23,124 nt of DNA. Source: a virus. Every line of letters begins with the position of its first letter. Position 1 is the stretch's first letter. The notes below the pieces were generated by a model. The model was not told where the DNA came from and made no database searches. It saw only the letters and a list, made by a program, of their open reading frames with translations. Positions 8,681 through 17,335 of this stretch are shown piece by piece. Both the position numbers and the translations under genes were made by a program. Location of the stretch: positions 1-23,124 of the IMG/VR virus record IMGVR_UViG_3300035459_000133. One strand, given 5' to 3'.

Positions 8681-9123
8681 TATGGAGTTACCTCTCTACG
8701 TGATGCTAAAATTCCAACAGACCAGCTAATAGTGTCATTACCTTTTAATGCGCCAGTTTTAAATGCTTCCAACTGAACATCAGTATAAATAACGTCAGTT
8801 ACACTACCATCGGTTTCACGAACTGTTACATGATAATACATTGGCGGAACAGGAGTCGCGTTAAAATAACATGCTTCAAGTAATTGCCACAGATCGTCCA
8901 TGTCTCTATTTTTTCTTTCTCCGGACATAGTTCCTGTATACCCTTCCATAAAAACACAATGCTGTGGATTGCCATTCACTGGCAATATTGTTTTTGTAGT
9001 CGTCTTAGCATCAAAACTTAATTCAGTAGTTTCCGGCATTGTAAAACTCTGTCCTGTACCAACCACGACCAAATTTATAGTGCAATCTTTACCAACATTA
9101 TACCCGCCAACACTTGTAGTCAT
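8680..9123 (-). CDS. Tail tube protein
   Basis: This 147-aa protein directly follows the sheath gene, as contractile-tail tube proteins do, and has the length of that group. It is beta-rich with few helices: GYNVGKDCTINLVVVGTG near the N-terminus, TTELSFDAKTTTKTILPVNG in the middle, and a C-terminal FKTGALKGNDTISWSVGILA strand. This resembles the P2 gpFII / Mu gpM / DUF3277 tube families; the loop around FMEGYTGTMSGERKNRD would line the ring interface (inference). A 26-base gap separates it from the sheath gene. Confidence 0.87.
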   Translation of the reverse strand: MTTSVGGYNVGKDCTINLVVVGTGQSFTMPETTELSFDAKTTTKTILPVNGNPQHCVFMEGYTGTMSGERKNRDMDDLWQLLEACYFNATPVPPMYYHVTVRETDGSVTDVIYTDVQLEAFKTGALKGNDTISWSVGILASRREVTP

Positions 9124-9149
9124 AACACACCTCTTTTCTATTTAATTTA

Positions 9150-10703
9150 TTAACCAACGGTTTGAGATGTGATAGATAATCCCGAACCATTCAAATTGAT
9201 AATGAATTTCTTAACGATATTCATATATTGCACATTTACATCACAATATAAATAGTCTGCAGCAATACTCATAGGACTGTTATTCGTTAAGTCGCAAACA
9301 ACTTGATATGCTTGAATCATATTATTCTTTAACAATTCTTGCAAAAATCCAGATATTGTAGCTTTTACTGACGCTCTAGTTGTATCTGAAGAAAGCATAG
9401 TTTGCGTTTGTCCAATAAAAATACCCATCGCTGAATTAAGCGTGTATGCTAAATAATTTGTCATCCTTGTGTAACTGTCATCACTTATCAAATTATTATT
9501 ACTCGTGTTACAACCAATTCTAGCAGAAAAATAATTTCCTCCTGGAGACGGATTTACAATAACATCAATACCTGCAGTAGTTAATGTATCAAGATCGGCA
9601 CCAGAATAAATTTTACCGCTCGTCTGACCTTCTGTAGAAATTATACCTGCTATCGATTTATTTAAGCTGCTTTGTTCTGGACTAAGATTCGCAATTCTTC
9701 CAGCAATAAACGATTGAGGACTTATAAGACGAGTTAAACCATTTGTTGTATCATTAAAATAACACCAATCTCCAAGCATTATTTTGGCATCATAACTATT
9801 AATTCCCGCACCTTGTTTTAAAGCAACCATTGCGGTAATAGAATTATATTGCCCTGAAATAGTAGTTAAAATCATGTAGGTTCCTTCACTCAATCCATAC
9901 GCCGTTTGATTTGTCCATGTAGTACTGTCATCCATGTCACAAATCATAGCCACGCCGCAACCACTGCCTCGTAAAGAATAAAGACCGGTTCTTGTAACAC
10001 CATCGGTTCCTAGAAAATTTGCAGACGTCGGAGAAGTATTTCCATTAAGGCCTCCTGTAAATGGAGAACTGACCAATGCCGGGGATGAAGTTGCAGTGCC
10101 GACAACTGCACTCACAATTTTAGATTTAGATCTTACATTAGGAATTCCCGTATTTATTGCAGCAACCATATTTGTCCAAAATGCCAGCCCGGTACCGCCG
10201 ATATTATCGTAAACTTCTGGAACAGGAGTTGACGGCAGTGCAATAGTCATTTTAAATGTAGGAGCAGCCAATGTGGTATTAGATCCTGCACTCATTGTGG
10301 CTATAATAGAATTCCCAACAGTTCCTGTATACAACGCTGTTAAAGTCATTCCTAGCACGGGAGTGACCTCACTATCCATAACACTTGCTGTTGCTGCCGC
10401 ATCCGTTCCATCTGTTATTCGCACGCAACGCATATTATTAGCGCCGTTAATGTATGCATTATAAACAGCAGATCCCATATCATGTTTAACTGGTAAGATA
10501 GGTCCAAATGTTTGAACATAATCTGACATATTAGAAATAGTCATGGGAGCGCTTTTAGGTCCCCAAGAGGCTAAACCAACAATACCTAAAATGTTGGTGG
10601 GTATGCCATTTATGGCCAAAACTGTTGGCGGGATTATATTGACATACAAATCCGGATGAATTAATGCGTTTAAATTAGTACTACCATATTGAATTACTGG
10701 CAT
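9150..10703 (-). CDS. Tail sheath protein
   Basis: This 517-aa protein is the contractile sheath. It opens with a typical sheath N-terminus (LNALIHPDLYVNIIPPTVLA, then ILGIVGLASWGPKSAPMTIS), where the 'GlvG.A.wGP' pattern and the following DYVQTFGPIL are characteristic of the Mu gpL and P2 gpFI sheath families. NGANNMRCVRITDGTDAAAT marks the next conserved strand. The C-terminal region (IGCNTSNNNLISDDSYTRMT and the end segment VQYMNIVKKFIINLNGSGLS) matches the C-terminal arm that interlocks subunits. It is followed immediately by the tube gene. Confidence is very high. Confidence 0.96.
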   Translation of the reverse strand: MPVIQYGSTNLNALIHPDLYVNIIPPTVLAINGIPTNILGIVGLASWGPKSAPMTISNMSDYVQTFGPILPVKHDMGSAVYNAYINGANNMRCVRITDGTDAAATASVMDSEVTPVLGMTLTALYTGTVGNSIIATMSAGSNTTLAAPTFKMTIALPSTPVPEVYDNIGGTGLAFWTNMVAAINTGIPNVRSKSKIVSAVVGTATSSPALVSSPFTGGLNGNTSPTSANFLGTDGVTRTGLYSLRGSGCGVAMICDMDDSTTWTNQTAYGLSEGTYMILTTISGQYNSITAMVALKQGAGINSYDAKIMLGDWCYFNDTTNGLTRLISPQSFIAGRIANLSPEQSSLNKSIAGIISTEGQTSGKIYSGADLDTLTTAGIDVIVNPSPGGNYFSARIGCNTSNNNLISDDSYTRMTNYLAYTLNSAMGIFIGQTQTMLSSDTTRASVKATISGFLQELLKNNMIQAYQVVCDLTNNSPMSIAADYLYCDVNVQYMNIVKKFIINLNGSGLSITSQTVG

Positions 10704-10716
10704 ATTTTTTTCCTCT

Positions 10717-11520
10717 TCATTGTAAAGTTTCTATTACTTCTGCATCCAAAATAGAATACGCGGGAGCCGTTATCATAGTTGGATATTCTACATAATAATT
10801 TAAGTCTCGAACATAACAATCGTCAATTTCTAATGCATCTTGTTCTTTAGACGAGCTGTAATATATTCTCGCCCATGTATTATCTGGCAACACAAATCTC
10901 TCTATGTCACTTAAATGGGAATCTATCACACTTGATATTGTGCTTCTATCCAAAATGGCCGAAGCGGTTTTCGCGGATGTCCAAACTCGAATTAGAATTT
11001 CTCGCAACTGTCTCTTTACCTCTCTGCCCATTACAGCGCCATCTCCAACTCTAACTATTAAACTCGTGCAGTTAGAAATTGTAATAGTATTATTTGTTGC
11101 AATGGCATTAGGAATTAATGTTGCTATGTTTGCTGCAATCGTATTTAACGTATCAGTGACAAGTTCTGTATATGAATACGCTATTCCGTTACATATTGTC
11201 ATTATAACTTCACCAGCTGTCCTTGTTCCACCGAAGGTTATAACATTAAATACCACAGTTGCGGTAATAGTAACAGGTTTTAAAGAGAGTAACTGCCAAG
11301 GTTTTAAATACCTTGTAGTATTCCTTTCTACCATCGTTGGAAATATATTTATTACAGACTTTCCCGATAATAACCACGCGTCCAAATCATTTTTAGTGGG
11401 CCATCCTGGCATTATGTCAATATCTTGTCCGGTAATAGATGGACTCAATATACCATTAGGATAAATTAATGGCGTAATGATATCCTGCAATGTCGTCAAT
11501 ACTTGACTTATATCCGCCAT
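10717..11520 (-). CDS. Probable tail terminator / neck protein
   Basis: This 267-aa protein sits directly upstream of the sheath gene, where the tail-terminator or tail-completion protein of contractile phages is encoded. Near residues 20-60 there is ILSPSITGQDIDIMPGWPTK and DLDAWLLSGKSVINIFPTMV. After an internal beta-rich section there is MGREVKRQLREILIRVWTSA (residues ~163-182) and DIERFVLPDNTWARIYYSSS, a pattern found in myophage neck proteins. No motif fixes the role. It could alternatively be a distinct neck-ring protein. The gene is preceded by a one-base gap and followed by a 13-base gap. Confidence 0.6.
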   Translation of the reverse strand: MADISQVLTTLQDIITPLIYPNGILSPSITGQDIDIMPGWPTKNDLDAWLLSGKSVINIFPTMVERNTTRYLKPWQLLSLKPVTITATVVFNVITFGGTRTAGEVIMTICNGIAYSYTELVTDTLNTIAANIATLIPNAIATNNTITISNCTSLIVRVGDGAVMGREVKRQLREILIRVWTSAKTASAILDRSTISSVIDSHLSDIERFVLPDNTWARIYYSSSKEQDALEIDDCYVRDLNYYVEYPTMITAPAYSILDAEVIETLQ

Positions 11521-11521
11521 T

Positions 11522-12187
11522 TTAAACCCCTCTCTTCCGTATCGATAACCGCCAGCCCAATTCCGTCAACTCATTTGCTGTAACTATGTAATCTGTATTG
11601 GTTTGATCTGTTATGATATGCCCTGTCTTTATTTGCACACTACCTAAAAACGGAAGAAAGCAAAAAAACATAGGCAATTTAGCATCAGTGGGAAGTTTTG
11701 CAACTGCCTCTTCCCCCTTTCCCGCCGTCAAGAAAGCACAGGGGCAAGCTTGCATAACTGTCGTTACATCATCTTTTGTGTAGCCGCCATATTCTGTTGG
11801 TCCTTTTGACATATTGATATTAGGTTCTGTAATCGTAACAGTACGATCGCATTTAACTCCTAACATAGGCAACAGTTCCTGTTTAGCCATAACAAAAAAA
11901 GTACTTGGTAAAATACTATTAATCGTAGATGTTTCCACCAAATAATCGCCTACTTTAACAATTCTACCATCTATTAATAACTGCCAAACGCAATTACCAT
12001 ATTTGTTAGCTTTAAGATATGTCCATTCAACACTGGCTGATACTGGAACGGTGGCCACTAAATTTCCAATGGCGATAGGAGTTAATCCTGTTGTAGAGCG
12101 ATATACATTATAAGACGCCCCCAATTCGGAAGCTGCTTTGGCATATCCTTTAAATACTTTGCCTTGTACTCGAGTATAAGTTGTCAT
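11522..12187 (-). CDS. Neck / head-closure protein, unrecognised family
   Basis: This 221-aa protein lies between the head-tail adaptor candidate and the probable tail terminator, so a connector role is inferred from place. Its N-terminus (VQGKVFKGYAKAASELGASY) is followed by beta strands, an LIDGRIVKVGDYLVE segment near residue 70, and FFVMAKQELLPMLGVKCDRT near residue 97. The C-terminal end has VTANELTELGWRLSIRKRGV, whose E-L-T-x-L-G-W-R-L core I have seen in myophage neck genes. Its start overlaps the previous stop in ATGA. There is no enzymatic motif. Confidence 0.6.
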   Translation of the reverse strand: MTTYTRVQGKVFKGYAKAASELGASYNVYRSTTGLTPIAIGNLVATVPVSASVEWTYLKANKYGNCVWQLLIDGRIVKVGDYLVETSTINSILPSTFFVMAKQELLPMLGVKCDRTVTITEPNINMSKGPTEYGGYTKDDVTTVMQACPCAFLTAGKGEEAVAKLPTDAKLPMFFCFLPFLGSVQIKTGHIITDQTNTDYIVTANELTELGWRLSIRKRGV

Positions 12188-12621
12188 AGGAGTACATCAA
12201 CACCGCCACCTGCATGGGGAAAATATGCCTGATGCTGATCCATAAATGCATAAGGTCCGCAATACGGAACTCCCATAAACTCACATAACTGCTTTCGACA
12301 TAAAACAAATAAATTCCATTTATCCCTTATTTCTTTAGGATTTCTTTCCCATACCGCAGCTTTATTGGTATCGAGATCAATATAAGAACCATACATGTCT
12401 GCTTCAATAGCAGTCAAATTTGCTAAAAAAGTTGTTCTGACAAGTGATGTTTCATTATCGCTCAAGCTATTCATTCTATATTCAAGCGACCCATACCATG
12501 TTGTAAACCTAACACCAAACGCAGAAGTATTGACATTCCCTAAAAAAGGATATCCGCAATACTTGCGTATCAATACTTTTTCTGCGTCAGTAAAAACCAT
12601 AGGGCACCCAAAATCATACAA
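12184..12621 (-). CDS. Head-tail adaptor-like protein
   Basis: This 145-aa protein is compatible with the small helical adaptor proteins that bind the portal in long-tailed phages. It begins with a helix FTDAEKVLIRKYCGYPFLGN, then a long helical region (YGSLEYRMNSLSDNETSLVR), a segment AIEADMYGSYIDLDTNK, and a C-terminal helix LFVLCRKQLCEFMGV. It is encoded just after the capsid and a 76-aa unknown, and it overlaps the next gene by 4 bases. Many phages with a similar capsid gene carry an equivalent protein at this place. The precise role is inferred. Confidence 0.66.
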   Translation of the reverse strand: MYDFGCPMVFTDAEKVLIRKYCGYPFLGNVNTSAFGVRFTTWYGSLEYRMNSLSDNETSLVRTTFLANLTAIEADMYGSYIDLDTNKAAVWERNPKEIRDKWNLFVLCRKQLCEFMGVPYCGPYAFMDQHQAYFPHAGGGVDVLL

Positions 12622-12844
12622 AATGAAATCTTTTACTAGAATTTTTAATTATGTTTTGAATTCGTAAATCTCGAACTTCGTCTCCAGCATAAAATGTATA
12701 ATCACAGGGGAACAAAGGATTTACAACATTGAATAATCGTACTGTAATAAATTCATCAGCAACCAAAACAGGGGGAGAAATTAAATCCTCTCCCCCTTCT
12801 ACATCATAAGTTAATACTTTTAAATTACTTTTTTTGGATCCCAT
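12614..12844 (-). CDS. Hypothetical protein between capsid and adaptor genes
   Basis: This 76-aa protein (start MGSKKSNLKVLTYDVEGGED) is not recognised. It is predicted to be mainly beta-strand with a lysine-rich start and a FHFV end. It overlaps the adaptor gene by 8 bases and begins 5 bases after the capsid stop, so it belongs to the late operon. Its size and place would suit a capsid decoration or head-completion protein, but nothing in the sequence proves it. Confidence 0.6.
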   Translation of the reverse strand: MGSKKSNLKVLTYDVEGGEDLISPPVLVADEFITVRLFNVVNPLFPCDYTFYAGDEVRDLRIQNIIKNSSKRFHFV

Positions 12845-12849
12845 AACTA

Positions 12850-14220
12850 TTAAGATGCAGATTCAATAATAACAGCACGTTTAAAGTATTTACCATTAGA
12901 TGTCGGAATAATTTCCGGAGTTGTCAAAATATCAGTTGGAGCTACATAACCACCAATCCAAGTCCAAGCTTGAGTAAGATTCATGCCTAACATATCTAAC
13001 GCACCACGAACTATAAATGCAATACCTTCATGCATTTCAATGTGATGTATGTATTGAGCGTATTGGTTTTGAACTGCAATCTGAGTACCTTCAAATTCAG
13101 CTTCAATTAAACTATTTCCACCGCCAATGATAATGCGATTTACGTTAACAGTATCACCATTAAAATTAGTAACTTGTTGTTGAATTGTTTCAGTAGTAAA
13201 TCTGTAGATTGAACCTAATACCTTATCAAACAATGCTTGTTTGACAGTTGTAGAAGTTTCTAACGTTGTTGCAGTTAGATATTTAAACTGATCTGACTTT
13301 AACAATTGGTTTTGTGCACTATAGTCCATATACAGGTTGTAAAAATTACCATCAACCATTGGAATCCTATTATTACGCAGCATGTTTACGCCATGTACTA
13401 ACTGATCAAATGTTAAAGAATCAGTCGTCGCTAATTGCATAAAATTAGTTTTGTTATTTGGACGAATTATAATAGGAGCGTAATAATGGCGAATACTTTT
13501 ATAAATGGTACCTTGAGCTACAGTAGCATTTGCTGAAAACTGAATTGTTCCTGATTTTCCACCATAAGCCGCAAGAGATGATGTATTAACCATATCCGGC
13601 GCCACAGCAATAGCATTAAGTGTGGTTAGATTTGTACCATCCCCATCGTCTAAATAGCACGGTAATGGATATGTAATACTAATAGGCTGCATAATACCTG
13701 TAACACTATCGTAAACCTTATCAAACCCTCTAACATCATCAACAGCTATTGTGTCTCCTGGTACAGCTAAAGTAGCAGTAATCCAAGTATTTCCAGAAGT
13801 ATACGCAGAAAAGATCGCGTTTCTTGCCAATCTTTCTCGAGATTGAGATGCTTGAATACCTAAATTTTCTGCATCTGTTAAAAAGTTATTGACAATATTT
13901 ACTTGGTTGTCCAATAAATTTAACGGGGTATAATCACCATACTGATTAATTCCAACAGTAAACTGTTCTACTGCGGGCATGTAAGCCGTCATACCATTAT
14001 CAATATCTCCATTCTTCGTTGGATCTAACGGAATAATATTTGGTGCCAATCGGCTTTTTCTAGTTTTGGTTAATGTTTCACCAATTCTTACTGGAAATGT
14101 TTCTTTAGAAGCTATTTCCCTATAAGCGGTTTCGCTGACAAGCCCATCGTAATAGGCTCTTTCTAACATATTCTGTTGAATAGTTTCTTGCAAATTTAAC
14201 GGTAAATTATCAATAGGCAT
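12850..14220 (-). CDS. Major capsid protein
   Basis: This 456-aa protein is the likely major capsid subunit, placed after portal and scaffold and before connector genes. It has an N-terminal arm (residues 1-60, with ILMERAYYDGLVSE-like helix and RKSRLAPNIIPLD), a central region with YMPAVEQFTVGINQYGDYTP, a spine-helix-like segment (ENLGIQASQSRERLARNAIF), and a late NRIPMVDGNFYNLYMDYSAQ motif. That last pattern and the C-terminal MHEGIAFIVRGALDMLGMNL resemble the N4 gp56 / P22-type HK97-fold coat group rather than the short HK97 type. I see no N-terminal delta domain. It is not adjacent to a recognisable protease gene. Confidence 0.86.
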   Translation of the reverse strand: MPIDNLPLNLQETIQQNMLERAYYDGLVSETAYREIASKETFPVRIGETLTKTRKSRLAPNIIPLDPTKNGDIDNGMTAYMPAVEQFTVGINQYGDYTPLNLLDNQVNIVNNFLTDAENLGIQASQSRERLARNAIFSAYTSGNTWITATLAVPGDTIAVDDVRGFDKVYDSVTGIMQPISITYPLPCYLDDGDGTNLTTLNAIAVAPDMVNTSSLAAYGGKSGTIQFSANATVAQGTIYKSIRHYYAPIIIRPNNKTNFMQLATTDSLTFDQLVHGVNMLRNNRIPMVDGNFYNLYMDYSAQNQLLKSDQFKYLTATTLETSTTVKQALFDKVLGSIYRFTTETIQQQVTNFNGDTVNVNRIIIGGGNSLIEAEFEGTQIAVQNQYAQYIHHIEMHEGIAFIVRGALDMLGMNLTQAWTWIGGYVAPTDILTTPEIIPTSNGKYFKRAVIIESAS

Positions 14221-14241
14221 AAAAGTATCTCATCATTAAAA

Positions 14242-14820
14242 TTAAGGCCTAAATCTCTTAAGAAATTCGGCTTTTGCTTTTTTAGCCTCACTTGGGGATA
14301 AACTCATTAATTTCTTTCTGTGTTCTTCACTTTCTGCAGTTTTACTATTAGCAGCTGGAGGCGTTACGTTGCTAGAAGTACCTGTAGATTTTTTTTCTTG
14401 AAATAGATGCGGTTTCTGAGTTTTTACTGTAGTTAAAAATTCATCTACACCAACCACATTACCGTTTACATCTATCTTAACTCCAGACTTATCTAAAGTT
14501 GGAAGATCCAATACATCCGGATCTATTATGCCCATCTGGGCGGCTTTTGCTCTTAATTCTGTTTTAATCACTCGAGAATTTGCCTGATCTATCATCTTGG
14601 CATTATTCTCTAATTGCTCCTTCAATGCTTTTGTTTCCAAACGTCTTGCTTTATTTTCTTCTCGAAGCTCTTTGATATGCTTCATAGCTTCAGTATCAAA
14701 TTTTTTTGGTTCTTTATCACCTTCATCTGGAAGTGTTTCTTGCTTCTTACCGCCGTCTAAATTTGATTTATCGCTTGAATCGTCGCCCTTCTGGGCTAAA
14801 TCTTTATTCTCTTCAGTCAT
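14242..14820 (-). CDS. Scaffold-like capsid assembly protein
   Basis: This 192-aa protein lies between portal and capsid, the normal place of an internal scaffold. The first ~35 residues are highly charged and disordered (SDKSNLDGGKKQETLPDEGD), followed by a long coiled-coil helix over residues ~44-100 (KELREENKARRLETKALKEQ). The next part has AKAAQMGIIDPDVLDLPTLD and VDEFLTTVKTQKPHLF, seen in scaffold-type minor structural proteins. The C-terminus ends with a basic helix (EAKKAKAEFLKRFRP), which in P22-like scaffolds binds the coat. Its stop overlaps nothing, but its start overlaps the portal stop by one base. Confidence 0.8.
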   Translation of the reverse strand: MTEENKDLAQKGDDSSDKSNLDGGKKQETLPDEGDKEPKKFDTEAMKHIKELREENKARRLETKALKEQLENNAKMIDQANSRVIKTELRAKAAQMGIIDPDVLDLPTLDKSGVKIDVNGNVVGVDEFLTTVKTQKPHLFQEKKSTGTSSNVTPPAANSKTAESEEHRKKLMSLSPSEAKKAKAEFLKRFRP

Positions 14821-16445
14821 TATAGTACCTCTTTATTACCATCTGGTAAATTATTTTTTTGCGTTTGCGCTTCCATAACCATTTGACTTTCTTGAGCAAC
14901 ATCAATATCAGATTGAATTCGTTGCAACTCAAGTGCAGAATCATCTATGTTGTAATTCGATTCTATACTTTTTACAGCAGTTTCTCGACTAAGCAACCCA
15001 TTTGTAATCAGATTAACTAACGCCATAGATTCTTTCTGTAAATCATCCGGTGTATATGGAAACCAATTGCCCCAAACTAGTTCAATACTAGTATTTTTAT
15101 CGAAATCTTTACTTAAAACCTCATCGTCCAAATAAATATCATATTTGTTAACTAATTTTAAAATCAATTTCAATAATTTTCGCAGCGCCCCTTCTCCATA
15201 AGTAACTCTAAGCTTATCAGCCAACCAAACCAGGGCTTGATTCATCATCTCCATTGCTTTACCTGACTGTGCTACACTTAACTTCTGAGTCTCCATTCTA
15301 TTGCCATGCATTACTTCTAAACTGGATTCCCGCTCCATTTTTGCAAAATCCATCAGGGTAGTTAACCCATTACCTGTAATTTCTAATAGTTTCGCTTGAG
15401 CATCTTGCGGCAATAATAGCGTATTCGATCTACTTTTATTAATTTTTGGAGGAGACGCTGTGCCTCCTAGGACGCCACTGCTTCCATCGCCAACGTCCAT
15501 CAAATCATCTGAATTAATGGTAAGCACGGGTTCTGCAGAATATTTTAATCCTCGATCTCCTTGAGACAATAAGTAATCTTTGCAAATCATGTTACTAATG
15601 CCATCTGAAAACGTACATAGCCCATCAATACCGTTATCTCCTCCCGGCAAATTCTGTATCCAAATTATGGGCACAAATCCTAGTTGATGGTTTATAGTTC
15701 GTTCTTTATCCACAGTCCATGTCGCATCATCATGAATATCTTTAATATCTACTTGCTTATCTTCTGACAACCACAGTTTTCCGGAAACCGCATCTTGACG
15801 AATTGGCCTATAAAAACACTCATCATTTCTATCCCACATTCTCCTAAACCAATACACCGTTCCTACGTCTTGATATTTTTCTTCTATTTCATATCCGGAC
15901 TTTTTAAGCGCGAATCCATTTGTTTTATACAATTCAATAACACGCTTTAAATGTTTACATTTATCATTCTCATATTCAGGAGTTAAAAATACTGTCTTCA
16001 TTACTTTGATGAATAACTCGTACCCTTCACTCTCATGATGCGGCAAAACTCCAACTAATAAAGCCACACTTCCAATAGATCCTTTAAACGCGCAATCAAT
16101 AAATAGTTCATTAAACTGCATTTCTTGCATTATCTTTTCTAAAAGCATTCTAGCTTTATTGCAAGAACATGTAATCTTAGGAAAATGACTTTCACTAAAT
16201 AACAAAGAAATACTATCATCTACAACCAACTTACAAATATTATTTTTTATACACGGTGCGCGTTTATGCAGCGGCACATAGTCATTTCCATTTCCCTGTT
16301 CGTGAAATTCTTTCGTTAAATTATCATATGTGCGATTGAATAATATGCGATCATAAAAATCTAAGTCATATGTACGCTGATCGAACGCAATCGTTCTATT
16401 TTGTTTTGTTTGAAAAGGAATGGAATTTCGTATGGCGCGTTTCAT
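14820..16445 (-). CDS. Portal protein (SPP1 gp6 / A118-like)
   Basis: This 541-aa protein is the dodecameric portal through which DNA enters and leaves the capsid. It starts with a basic segment, then TYDLDFYDRILFNRTYDN (residues ~25-42) and PCIKNNICKLVVDDSISLLF (residues ~64-83), a typical portal entry region. WFRRMWDRNDE and the later VPIIWIQNLPGGDNGID lead to the clip and stem region. LLEITGNGLTTLMDFAKMER and MHGNRMETQKLSVAQSGKAM (residues ~350-400) are the crown-side helices found in SPP1-like portals. The gene begins with ATGA overlap with the DUF3008-like gene and directly precedes the scaffold. Confidence 0.9.
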   Translation of the reverse strand: MKRAIRNSIPFQTKQNRTIAFDQRTYDLDFYDRILFNRTYDNLTKEFHEQGNGNDYVPLHKRAPCIKNNICKLVVDDSISLLFSESHFPKITCSCNKARMLLEKIMQEMQFNELFIDCAFKGSIGSVALLVGVLPHHESEGYELFIKVMKTVFLTPEYENDKCKHLKRVIELYKTNGFALKKSGYEIEEKYQDVGTVYWFRRMWDRNDECFYRPIRQDAVSGKLWLSEDKQVDIKDIHDDATWTVDKERTINHQLGFVPIIWIQNLPGGDNGIDGLCTFSDGISNMICKDYLLSQGDRGLKYSAEPVLTINSDDLMDVGDGSSGVLGGTASPPKINKSRSNTLLLPQDAQAKLLEITGNGLTTLMDFAKMERESSLEVMHGNRMETQKLSVAQSGKAMEMMNQALVWLADKLRVTYGEGALRKLLKLILKLVNKYDIYLDDEVLSKDFDKNTSIELVWGNWFPYTPDDLQKESMALVNLITNGLLSRETAVKSIESNYNIDDSALELQRIQSDIDVAQESQMVMEAQTQKNNLPDGNKEVL

Positions 16446-16630
16446 TTTTTGTTTTTCTTTACTTTTTCCGGTAGCCCCTTAGTTTTAGTCTTGGCAAAAT
16501 CTCTCACTGATTTTTTAGACATTCCTTTTGCAGCTTTTTTTACTTTTGCAGATGGATTTTTTAATTTTCCCTCTTTAACAGCAGTTACCATACCCATAAA
16601 TTTTTGCTGCGCCTTTGATTTTGCCGGCAT
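16442..16630 (-). CDS. DUF3008-like small basic phage protein
   Basis: This 62-aa, very lysine-rich protein begins MPAKSKAQQKFMGMVTAVKE and has KNPSAKVKKAAKGMSKK and DFAKTKTKGLPEKV. That order (K-AQQ-F-GMV, then NPS, then KGMS, then DFA-T-KGLP) matches DUF3008, a family found in many phage head operons with no known role. It is 62 aa against the family's usual 55 to 65. It lies between the metallopeptidase-like small protein and the portal, with ATGA overlap with the portal. A DNA-binding or head-structural role is only inferred from charge and place. Confidence 0.87.
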   Translation of the reverse strand: MPAKSKAQQKFMGMVTAVKEGKLKNPSAKVKKAAKGMSKKSVRDFAKTKTKGLPEKVKKNKK

Positions 16631-16638
16631 AAATCACC

Positions 16639-16950
16639 TCATTTCTTTTTATGAATTTTTTTGTCATACAGAGAAAGCACATCATGCTGCACGCGTTTAT
16701 ATGCTTTCTTGCCAAACTTTCGTTTCTCATCTTTGTTCGCAGCTCTATGTGCTGTTAAATACTTATTGTGCTTCTTCTCCATGCGTAATGCTTCATCCCC
16801 TTCATGAAATACAACTTCAGGCACATCTTTTTTAGGCAAGCGTTTATCAATCCAAATCTCATTCTTATTCCTCGGATGTTTGCCAATCCATTTAGCATTA
16901 GGCTTAATGACAACTTTACGCTGTGATGGGGGTAATAATTTTTTGCTCAT
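16639..16950 (-). CDS. Small basic protein with HExxE-type motif
   Basis: This 103-aa protein is very basic. Residues ~45-75 carry VVFHEGDEALRMEKKHNKYL followed by TAHRAANKDE. H49-E50-G-D-E53 and the later H68 and E75 form a spaced H/E pattern that recalls a family of small phage proteins with metallopeptidase-like zinc sites, but the canonical HExxH is absent. The N-terminus has KWIGKHPRNKNEIWIDKRLP. It lies upstream of the DUF3008-like gene and overlaps the 124-aa gene by 4 bases. Catalysis is unproven, and the motif may only bind a metal. Confidence 0.7.
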   Translation of the reverse strand: MSKKLLPPSQRKVVIKPNAKWIGKHPRNKNEIWIDKRLPKKDVPEVVFHEGDEALRMEKKHNKYLTAHRAANKDEKRKFGKKAYKRVQHDVLSLYDKKIHKKK

Positions 16951-17321
16951 AGTCTTCCATACAATGGAGCTAAAACCGCTTTAATCACGACATTATTTGC
17001 CTGAGCGATACTGCAATTAAGTCTAATATATTGCGCTCCAATTAAAAAATAACCATAACTGCGGCACTCGCTTGCAACCACGTTAACTGATACTAGCTCA
17101 GCCACTCCCGCGCCTGTCTCAATACTGGTATCATACCAATTGACGCCATCATCAGACTCTTGAAATGAAACATCACAAGTCGTCCAATTTGCCGGAAAAT
17201 ACAATTTAAGTAATGGAAATGCACAAGTCTTAATTATTGCCGATGATGCACCTGATGCAATATTGATTTTTTGATTTCCATCTGCTACAACAGGATCTTT
17301 ACGAAACTCATCTATTTTCAT
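16947..17321 (-). CDS. Small beta-rich structural protein, unrecognised
   Basis: This 124-aa protein follows the terminase large subunit by 14 bases. It is predicted to be a beta sandwich with FPLLKLYFPANWTTCDVSFQ and SDDGVNWYDTSIETGAGVA, then FLIGAQYIRLNCSIAQANNV and the end KAVLAPLYGRL. Phage operons often encode similar small beta proteins of unknown role near the portal, perhaps head decoration or fibre-like. It overlaps the next gene by 4 bases (ATGA). I cannot name the family with confidence. Confidence 0.65.
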   Translation of the reverse strand: MKIDEFRKDPVVADGNQKINIASGASSAIIKTCAFPLLKLYFPANWTTCDVSFQESDDGVNWYDTSIETGAGVAELVSVNVVASECRSYGYFLIGAQYIRLNCSIAQANNVVIKAVLAPLYGRL

Positions 17322-17335
17322 CTTAACCTCTAATG

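Noticed and set aside
10904-11464. 186-codon plus-strand open frame opposite the probable tail terminator
   Set aside because: It is antisense to a gene in good operon context and has no ribosome-binding site or recognisable domain; treated as a shadow frame.
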